DNA of 64,000 nt from Corythucha ciliata (taxonomy: Eukaryota > Arthropoda > Insecta > Hemiptera > Tingidae), in the NCBI GenBank assembly GCA_038030265.1, contig CM075942.1, positions 70,374,926 through 70,438,925 of the forward strand, read 5' to 3'. This document shows, piece by piece, positions 56,174 to 64,000 of this stretch. The stretch's first letter is position 1. Every line of letters starts with the position of its first letter. The notes under the pieces were generated by a model that saw only the letters and a program-made list of their open reading frames with translations, made no database searches and was not told the DNA's origin. The translations under genes and the position numbers were made by a program.

Positions 56174-56745
56174 TTATTCGATTGGTAAAGGACACACTTT
56201 GACCACTGATCTAATAAATTCTCCTTGAGAGTTTTTGACTTTCACAACACGAACAATATTGTCCTTGCCCGGATACACTTGTACGACTCTTGCTGTTTTC
56301 CATCGTAGTGGAGGGGAGTCGTCGACGAGAATTCTGGCTGGTGAAAACCATTTCGACTTGGATTGTAATGTATGGAGATAATTTCGCGACCAAATCTTCC
56401 ATATTCTTTGAGTCGCTCTTTGAAGGAATTCCCATCTTGTTAAGAGCCTTTTCTTTGAATCCAAAAGACTTGGTTCGGGGAATGACAAAAGGGGGGAACC
56501 GATAAGAAAATGGCCTGGAGTTAGAACATCGTATTCTTCGGGGTCGGAGGAGAGAGGAGTCAAAGGACGAGAATTTAGAATTGCTTCGACCCGAGTAAAG
56601 ATTGTTTCAAGCTCCTCGTAAGAGACTATTCGATTGCCGATGTTCTTGGCCAGTTGGGATTTGGCTGTTTTTATGGCTGATTCCCAAATTCTACCGAAGT
56701 GTGGACTTTAAGGAGGGTTGAAATGCCAGTTGATGCCCTTCTGCA
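56174..56745 (-). pseudogene. BEL/Pao integrase C-terminal part, second element
   Basis: Minus strand. Holds the final integrase segment (SPHFGRIWESAIK, LTPGHFLIGSPLL, RWEFLQRATQRIW, PLRWKTARVVQVYPG). It ends just before the polypurine stretch and the 3' LTR at 56143. Its sequence continues in frame from the core when the nested element is removed. Confidence 0.85.
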
Positions 56746-56753
56746 CCATGGCC

Positions 56754-59483
56754 AGGGCTGGGCAATAATTGAATTACATGTAATTGAATTACGTAATTCA
56801 ATTACAATTAGTAATTTGTAATTGATAACAACACGCCACTGTAATTGATAATTTGTAATTAAAAGCACTTTTTCGAAGTAATTTGTAATTAACAATTACC
56901 AATTACATTTCCATCTTCAGAGCCAATATTACTTCGAAAACTCAGCGGGTACTATTTCGCGCCTTACTTGGAGCTTTTGGAGGAGTTTTTGCATGAAATT
57001 CTCTGAAAAAAAAAAAGAGTTTCAAAGCAATTATGACACGAGCGATATCCTCGAGCTTAGGGTTGCCAATTTGAAATTTGAGAAAAACGGTAAAAAAGTT
57101 TCAAAGATCAAAACCCCAAACCAGTGGCGTTAGTAGGAATTTGTCTTGGGGGGGGGGGGGAAGGATCAGATTGAAATCTCGTAAGGTTGAAAGGAGGCGG
57201 GTAATTTCACATTTTAGTCATCGTTCCACCCAGCCAGCACACTCTTGAATCTGGACATCTTGCTGGCCTCATCATAGCCTCAATCTCTCAGTTAAGGGCG
57301 ATTTTTGGACTCTACCCGCAAATTAGCGCTTTTCTCAATTTTGGCCGAGTGTACCGTTCTTCTCAATTTCAGCCGCAGATTAGCGGTTTTGCCCCACCCC
57401 CTTCCTAGCTATGAATTTGCGCATTTTCTCAACTTTAGCAGCAAAGTATCGTTTTTACCCTGAGAGCGATGTTTCTTAGTTATCCACGTTTTCCTCAATT
57501 TCAGCAGCATATTACCGATTTTTTAATCTTTTTACCAGGGGATTAGCACTTTTCTCGGTTTCAGCTGGAAATTAACGTTTTTCTTTAGTGTTTTCCTCAA
57601 TATTAGCCGCAAAATAGGGGGACTTTTCACGAATTACGATGTTTTTGTTTCACCATATGTACGCAATGCATGAGCGATTTTTCTCAGTTTACTCGGGAAT
57701 TAGCGGTTTCTTCACCTACCTATTGCCACAAATTGGCTTTTTTTTTTTTAATGTCAGCCTGAAAAGCTGCCTTCAGAATCCGCAAATTGGCGTATGTTCA
57801 GTTTTTGGTGCAAATAAGAATTTTTCTCAATTTCAACCGCGAATTAGCGTTTTTTTTTAAATTGTAGCGGCGACGTGTCGTGGCGTTTCAAACCTGTGAA
57901 TTAGCGAATTTTCTCAATTTCAGTCACAAATTGGCGTCTGGCGCAATTTTAGCTGTAAATTGGCGATTTTTTCCATTCTTAGCCGCGAATTAGCAATTTT
58001 CTCAATTCTTAGGCTTAAAATTAACCTTTCTCTTAATTTTGACCAGGCTGATTATTTTATTTTCTAAATATTACCCCGCAAATTAGCGGGTTTTCACATT
58101 ATACCACCGCATTAGCAATTTTATATAACTTTTATAGATATAGATTATTGCTTCTTTTCAGTTCTAGCCGTGAATTAGCGTAATTTTTAACATTGTACTA
58201 TAGCCGCATGCATGAATTTGCCATTTTTCTGATTTTAGCCACAAAAATGCCTTCAGAAGGTACGAATTTAAATTATAAATGTAATTTTTTTTTTTTTTTT
58301 TTTTTTTCAAACCAAAAAATGTACATCTGTCATCATTTTCTGTCAAAAAATCATCATTTTTAAATTATAAATTTCACGACACTTAATTCGTGAATTATTG
58401 ATGTTTCTCAATTTTAAGCGAATTTTCGCTTTTTCTAAATTTTAGCAGCGTGGTAGCATCTCCATGCAACACGTGCATTATCTACTGAATTTTGTAAATT
58501 TTTGCCAAGAATCGGCGTTTGACTCAATTTAAGCTGCAAATTAACAATTTTTCCCATTTTTAACTGAGAATTAGCACTTTTCCCCCAATTTGAACTGAAA
58601 ATTAACGTTTTTCTTAATTTTAGCTGCGCTAATTGGTGATTTTTTCAATTTTTGACGCGAATTAGTGGTTTTGTTCATTTTGTATCCGCGAATTAACGTT
58701 TTTCCATAACTCTATATCTGCAAATTGCAAATTAGCGATTTTTCCCAATTTCAGTGTGAAATAGCGTTTTGTGCTAGTTTTGCGTCCATTCAGCATCCTA
58801 TTCCCTTTTTCATACGCGAATGGGCGATTATACGCCATTTCAGTTGTAAATTTGCCATTATTGGCCAATTTTAACCTGAAAGCGTCTTTTATTTGTCAGT
58901 ATTATAGCGTGTTTTCTCAACTTTACACAAAACGTTTTGCGTTGATTTTCACAATTTATTCGTAGAATGGCCTCCATGTACCGGGAATCAGCGATTTTTT
59001 TCTTAATTTTAGTCTGGACGTTGCATCGCGAGACCACGAATCAGCCATTAGCGAATTAGCCAAATTAGCAAACCATGACTATCCGGGGTTCCCCGTAACA
59101 GTTCGCAGGCTGGGATGTGGGGCAAAATTTGTCAAATTAGCAAATTTGACCCCGGACATTTCGCAACCCTACTCATGCGACGCGTTTGGCATCTTGGGGC
59201 TATGCTGTTCCTGCTTCCTATCACAAAGATCTGTTCTGACGTTCGATTGTTGGCTGGACGCACTAAAAAAATGACAGTGAACAAGAGCAAGACGCTTGCG
59301 TGTTCCACAAATCCAGCTCTTGGGTAATTTGTAATTGAAAAAGTAATTCAATTACAGTAATTGTAATTTGTAATTATTCGTGGAAGTGAAAAGTAATTGT
59401 TAATTTGTAATTAATCCGCTTTTTTGGAAGTAATTTGTAATTTGTAATTAATTACTCAAAAAGCTTTAATTTGCCCACCCCTG
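56754..59483. mobile_element. AT-rich hAT-type element inside BEL/Pao, itself interrupted
   Basis: Ends CAGGGCTGGGCAA and, inverted, CAGGGGTGGGCAAA. Perfect 8-bp duplication ACCATGGC (56746-56753 and 59484-59491). The terminal parts consist of TGTAATTGAATTAC-like repeats. A copy of the minisatellite family (start CAGTGGCGTTAGTAGG at 57123) lies inside. Confidence 0.88.
57123..59060 (+). mobile_element. Minisatellite-bearing hAT-type copy, right end missing
   Basis: Left terminus CAGTGGCGTTAGTAGG matches the other copies. The ~30-bp array follows from 57290 to about 59040. A 23-bp T run lies at about 58286. The expected GTACCTACGCC right end is absent, so the copy is truncated or deleted there. 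59060-59320 holds an unassigned stretch whose end, near GCAACCCT, mirrors AGGGTTGC at 57059. Confidence 0.6.
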
Positions 59484-59491
59484 ACCATGGC

Positions 59492-60288
59492 GGTATTGAT
59501 AGTGGTGAAATTGGGATCGCTAGTTATAGCCTTTAGAAGAATTCTCTTCGCCCCAACGAAATTGGATCCACGATCTGAATATAGATCAGTGCACAAGCCA
59601 CGGTGAGACGTGAATCTTGTTAGCGCAGCAATGAATGCTTCTGATTTGAGGCTCGTGACGATTTCGAGATGCACCGCTAGTGTTGTAAGACATTTGAATA
59701 TACACATGTATACCTTGACAGGTTTAGAATTACGGGAATTAACGATTCTAATTACGAAAGGGCCCGCGAAATCAGTGCCGACGTGAAGGAAGGGTTTTCC
59801 TTGTTGGACTCGGAAACCCGGTAGATCACCCATTGGAGGGGTTGAGATTCGAGGATTCGCCTTGTTACACTCCTACACGCCAAAATCCAAAATTTCCGCT
59901 GAAGTAGGGCTTGTAAATAAGTGGGACCGACATGGCCGAAAAAAGAATGATAATGATCGATAATCAAATCCGTTAAGTGACATTTTTTGGGAAGTAGGAT
60001 AGGAAATTTTGTATTGAAGTCCAAATCGGAATTACGAAGTCTACCTCCTACGCGAAGTATTCCTTGTTTATCTAAAAACGGGTTCAAACGTTGTAACTGA
60101 GGTGAGTAAAGTGTTTCTAGCTTCATTTGTTTGACATCACGACCAAAGTAATGATTTTGAGTGCCTTTAATTGCCGAAAGTAATGCTTCATTGTATTCAG
60201 GTATTGTCAAAGGACCCTTTTTCACATCCGATTTTAAATAACGAAAGAAACGAAAATACCAGGCAATTGTTTTTTGGAGTTTAACCAA
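59492..60288 (-). pseudogene. BEL/Pao integrase, second element
   Basis: Minus strand. The zinc region with the FFGHVGP histidine part is at about 59930, followed by a degraded second half. The core has FLHVGTDFAGPFVI and LYSDRGSNFVGAKR (about 59560). It is interrupted by the hAT-type insertion; the tail resumes at 56745 and ends near 56174 (LTPGHFLIGSPLL, CPLPIE). A stop occurs at the PP-SPHFGR site near 56708. Confidence 0.85.
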
Positions 60289-60426
60289 CGACGAAAATTT
60301 TTGAATGAAAGTTTCTAGTTTTGAACCAGTGAGAGAAGTCAGGACACTACGCTATCCTTCTTTATTTCTGACATAAACTCATCATCTTCTTGCTGAGAGA
60401 CTGCGCTACTTGGCCAGTCGTTTTGA

Positions 60427-61590
60427 TTACTCGACAACCAGGATGGACCGTACAAACCAATCGAAAGAATTAAGAAAAATATCTGGATAGCATCCACGAC
60501 TAGCGATATCTGCTGGGTTAGTATCCGTCGATACATATCTGAACATAAGAGGATCGAGCAACGAATGAATCTGAGCTATTCTATTCGAAACAAAGGTTTT
60601 CAAACGACTAGGATCGGAATTAATCCACTTCAAAACGGTTGTCGAATCACACCAAGCATAAGTTTGAAACGAAGTAAAACGTTTTTCAATAATTTGACGC
60701 GAATAATGAATTAATTAGACAGTAGAAGAGCGCCGAGAAGTTCTAGTCTGGGAATTGTTAGCGATTTCAAAGGAGCTACTCTTTGACGAGCGACGAGGAA
60801 AAAGGTTTGAACGTCATGATTGGAATAAGAAATCCGCAAATAAACAACTGCCGAGTATGCACTAAGAGAAGCGTCCGAAAATCCATGCAATTGCACTTCG
60901 AAAACGTTTAAAGTATTTACGAATCTAGGGATGGTGAATTGATGCAGAGACGAAAGTTGTTTTGAAAATTTGCCCCCAGGTTAAGAGTAAATTTGTTGGT
61001 AAAGGTTCATCCCAACTCAAGGTTTGCTGCCAAAGTTTTTGAATGAAAATTTTGATCCAAATAACAACTGGACTTAAAATACCGAAAGGATCCCAGATTT
61101 TTGCCAGAGTGGAAAGTACTTCTCGTTTCGGGTTAACGATTTTTAGATGTTCAAAATCAAAAGAAAAAAAATCTTGGCTAGAGTGCCACTGAAGTCTGAG
61201 AACTTTAAAGTTATTTTGAATTTTACCGATATTGACGCAGTCATTTTCATCTATTGGTCCCGAAAGTTCGATTGTTTTTAAGTTGGATTTCCACCCTTTA
61301 TAGATTAAATCCTCCATCGCGAAGAAGTGCAGTGATTTGATTTTTGAGCTCAACTACTTCGTCTATGTTTGAAGTTCCAGTAATGATGTCGTCTACAAAC
61401 CGATCTGAATTTAGGGCTTTAGCCGCTAATGGATACTTATCCTTTTCCTCTTCTACGAGACGTTGGATAGTCTTCATGGCCAAGTAGGGTGAAGAAGTCT
61501 GCCCGAAGGTCACTCGTGTAAGTTCAAGTTCCTGTAACGGCGCGTCTGGACGTTCTCGATATAAAAGAGACTGAAATCGTCTGTCGACAG
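60427..61590 (-). pseudogene. BEL/Pao partial RT and RNase H, second element
   Basis: Minus strand. RT begins in the middle (DRRFQSLLY, FGQTSSPYLA), so the fingers region and motif A are missing. The catalytic core FVDDIITG is near 61400. Frames shift near 61340. Then come WDPFGILSPV (about 61080), RNase H (HGFSDASLSAYSAV, SLTIPRLELLGALLL) and NPADIASRG near 60510. Confidence 0.85.
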
Positions 61591-61593
61591 GGT

Positions 61594-63018
61594 TTACGAC
61601 ATGGGAACGTTAACGCGACGAATTTTCAAGCCTAGGCGATTGACACATTCAGCAGTTAAATAGCTGGACTGGGAACCACTATCTATAACTGCCCGAATTT
61701 TTTGAAAGTTTCCTGAAGAATCCAAAACGTGAATTAAAGCAGTAGCCAAAATGACACCAGCTGATTCCGCAACGAGGCTAGTTAACGCAGTGGATGGTCG
61801 AGGGGATTCTTCTTGAGACAGTTTTGCAGGAGGAGTTACGAAATGTAAAAGGGAGTGATGTTTTTCTTTGCATAGGGAGCAAGTGAATTTTGAAAAACAA
61901 TTTTCTGTTTGATGATTAGAACGCAGGCAGTTGGAACAAAGTCGTTTTGCCCATACGAATGAAATCCTTTCCTCAGCGCTAAGATTTTTGAATTTTGAAC
62001 ATTGATAGAGTGAATGTAAATCGATGCAGTAGGGACATTTTGCCTCTTTTCTAGTAGAGATAAAAGAATGTCCAGGCTTCATTCTAGAGTTGAACGAATT
62101 TTGATTGATCTTATCATTTTTTTAAATCGGTGTTTCGACAGAAGAAAGGGCGATTTTCATGGCATTGCATCGTTTTTGAAGAAATTCCAAAAGATCATTA
62201 AATTTTGGAAAATTTGTCGAATTTTGAGTTTCAAAGTCTTGCCTTGTTTTTGTGTCCAATTTTGAAAGAATGATTTGGAGTAAGAGAAAGCTCCAGTCAT
62301 CTACGGGTAGATGCAATGACTTGAGGGCTGCCAGATTTTTATTCAAATTAGACACCAACTGTTGCAGTTGTTGAATCGACGGGCTGGAAGTGAATGGAGG
62401 AAATTGGAGTACGTTGTTAACATGTATTGATGCTATTCGACGGTGATTATTGTAGCGTTTTTCGAGTTGGTTTAGAGCATTTGTGTAATTTTGCGAAGTG
62501 ACGTCGATTGAAGCTATTTCAGTAGCTGCTTCGCCCTTCAAAGCTAATTTTAAATAATGAAATTTAGCTATTTCAGCAATGTTCGAGTCATCCCCAACAA
62601 GCGAATTGAATGTTTGAATGAACGAAGGCCACTCTGTTTCATCTCCACTGAATTAAGGGATTTTTAACGATGGGAGGTTAGAAAAACGAGTTGTGGAGGG
62701 CGGGACTGCCAGAAGAGTAGCAGAGTTTGTTTTATGAGCAATGGAAGAATTAGCTTTGACCGATTTTAGAAAATAATAATTATCTTCTAGTGTCTTAAAA
62801 AGAGCTGAAATACTTCTCATTTCTTCCTCGTCCGATACCTGGAGCTGAAGACCGATGTACTGCTCTTCGAGGAAATCTCTCTTCGCTTCTATTTCTCCCA
62901 AGCGTAGGTCAAACATGAAATCTTCCATTCCTGCGACGGTGTAGAGTGTCCGGAGATCTTGACACTTCTCGCTCCATCGCTCGAGGTATGTCTTCATTTT
63001 TCTACATTCTTCGTCCAT
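61594..63018 (-). pseudogene. BEL/Pao gag and protease, second element
   Basis: Minus strand. Gag starts at 63018 just after the primer-binding region (MDEECRKMKTYLERW). It breaks near 62650, and continues (62541-62122) with LEKRYNNHRRIAS. Three Cys/His knuckles follow (CPYCIDLHSLYQC, CSNCLRSNHQ, CSLCKEKHHS). The protease site VIDSGSQSSYL is near 61680. Coding then jumps directly to the middle of RT. Confidence 0.87.
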
Positions 63019-63393
63019 TGATGCGACTCGGTAGGACCAAAATGTGAGCGCTGGTTAACAAAATGAAGGGCTTAAAAAAACGGAAGAAGAGAAAATGATG
63101 AAAGTTAAAATTAATATATTGAAAATAAAAAAGTTTGTTTCCACGATAACGCTTTTCTTCTTCTTGTTGAATCTCGCTGTGGGAGATGTTCTCCGCTGTC
63201 CGAGGATGTGGCAAGGCTGTCGATTGGAGAGTTCGAGGATGAAGAAGTCGGAAAAGAAATCGTGTTGATTCCGTAGAAAGCTTGCTCACAAAAAAGCCCA
63301 AGAAAAATATGCTTCTTTTTTGCATCTGTTCTTTTTAAAAAACTGAATTAATAATTATTATACAAATGAAATAAAAGTGAAGCGGATCGTCCA

Positions 63394-64000
63394 GGTGTTA
63401 AGTGATGAGGCAATTATTGATGACTATGGTGTGAGTCAGGGGACTTCCCTGGGACCAATATTATTCCTTATATACATAAATGAAGTCGGTAGTCTTCCTG
63501 TACAAGGCAAAATAACGTTATTTGCGGATGATATGGCCGTGCTGAGTTATGGGGATACCTGGGAGGAATGCAAAAAAACTGTAACAGCGAACTTCACACT
63601 TATCGAAAATAGCCTCCGCTCATTAAAATTGACTTTAAATACTAAAAAATGCATTCTAAACTAGAAGTTAAAATGCATTCTTTATGCAAGAATCCCACAA
63701 TCTGTTGCTGCCCAATAATGTCCCAGGTGAAAACCACGAAGTACCTCGGGGTTGTCTTCGATTATAGAATGAAATGGGCTGACCATATTAATTTTCTCAC
63801 CGATAAAATTCGAAGATGTTCATATGTATTATTTAGGATTAAGTATATGCCAATAAATGTTCTCAAAATAGTTTATTTTTCAATAATACAATCCATTCTG
63901 CAATATGCAATTGTTATTTGGGGCGGTACTTATGTGGCGTCTGCCTTAATCTTAGGATTTAAGGGTTTAATTGCAGAAATAAATTTTTTGTCTATATCTA
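63394..64000 (+). pseudogene. Non-LTR reverse transcriptase, second piece
   Basis: Continues with motif B SQGTSLGPILFLIYINE and motif C LFADDMAVLSYG, stops at 63662, and then resumes in another frame with TTKYLGVVFDYRMKW and a thumb-like region to the right edge. One frameshift or stop near 63665 marks decay. The 3' end lies beyond the window. Confidence 0.85.

Larger units (their letters stand above)
55782..63393 (-). mobile_element. BEL/Pao LTR retrotransposon with internal deletion and nested hAT element
   Basis: The LTRs are 55782-56143 (362 bp) and 63043-63393 (351 bp). On the plus strand they begin TGTGAGCGC and end GATCGTCCA. They differ by one 11-bp insertion and about three bases. 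Target copies GATGT (55777-55781) and GGTGT (63394-63398) differ once. A primer-binding-type TTTTGGTCCTACC follows the 5' LTR. Coding is on the minus strand, broken by frameshifts, by loss of the RT N half, and by the insertion at 56754-59483. Confidence 0.92.

Overview
The window is animal nuclear DNA, most likely from an arthropod. It carries two conserved, intron-rich housekeeping genes in the same direction, 745 bp apart. NUP160 (nuclear pore Y-complex subunit) runs from 2686 to 13223 in 23 exons. AP3D1 (delta subunit of the AP-3 adaptor) runs from 13969 to 54416 in 22 exons. Most introns are about 55-75 bp. Four are very large (NUP160 intron 18; AP3D1 introns 1, 11 and 15) and consist almost entirely of mobile elements and degenerate tandem arrays. 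The arthropod guess rests on the mix of Penelope-like, BEL/Pao, gypsy, copia and hAT-type elements; the species cannot be told from this sequence.

Layout. 1-1935: C-terminal part of a non-LTR retrotransposon (minus strand, RT plus RNase H), running off the left edge. 1936-2433: two hAT-type element ends. 2686-6664: NUP160 exons 1-18. 6665-12192: an intron with two elements carrying tRNA-like cores inside inverted repeats, a 2.8-kb hAT-type element with an exact 8-bp target duplication, and several minisatellites. 12193-13223: NUP160 exons 19-23, with a probable 1-base frameshift in exon 22. 13969-14064: AP3D1 exon 1. 14065-20956: nested hAT-type elements filled with a ~30-bp minisatellite. 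20957-23387: AP3D1 exons 2-11, including a duplicated exon 7. 23388-43829: a 20-kb intron that is one hAT-type element (8-bp TSD) packed with Penelope, copia, BEL/Pao and gypsy copies, a solo LTR and two small TIR elements. 43830-44676: exons 12-15. 44677-52624: intron with further TIR elements and arrays. 52625-54416: exons 16-22. 54417-64000: 3' flank, then a non-LTR RT split by a BEL/Pao element that is itself split by a hAT-type element.

The nesting can be read as a time series because most insertions keep exact target-site duplications, and removing the insert restores the interrupted host reading frame in several cases. NUP160 and AP3D1 are not functionally linked as far as is known; they are simply neighbours.

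Main points for a second look: (1) two 74-bp versions of AP3D1 exon 7 that look mutually exclusive; (2) tRNA-like cores bracketed by a shared GAGTTYCGAGA inverted box, one with a genome-encoded CCA; (3) several hAT-type element families whose interiors are long minisatellites with ~21-40 bp periods; (4) a 1.29-kb TIR element with repeated CTCGAGCGCGTCAGA motifs; (5) a 1-base frameshift near the NUP160 C terminus. I see no CRISPR array, bacterial operon, rRNA or viral genome.
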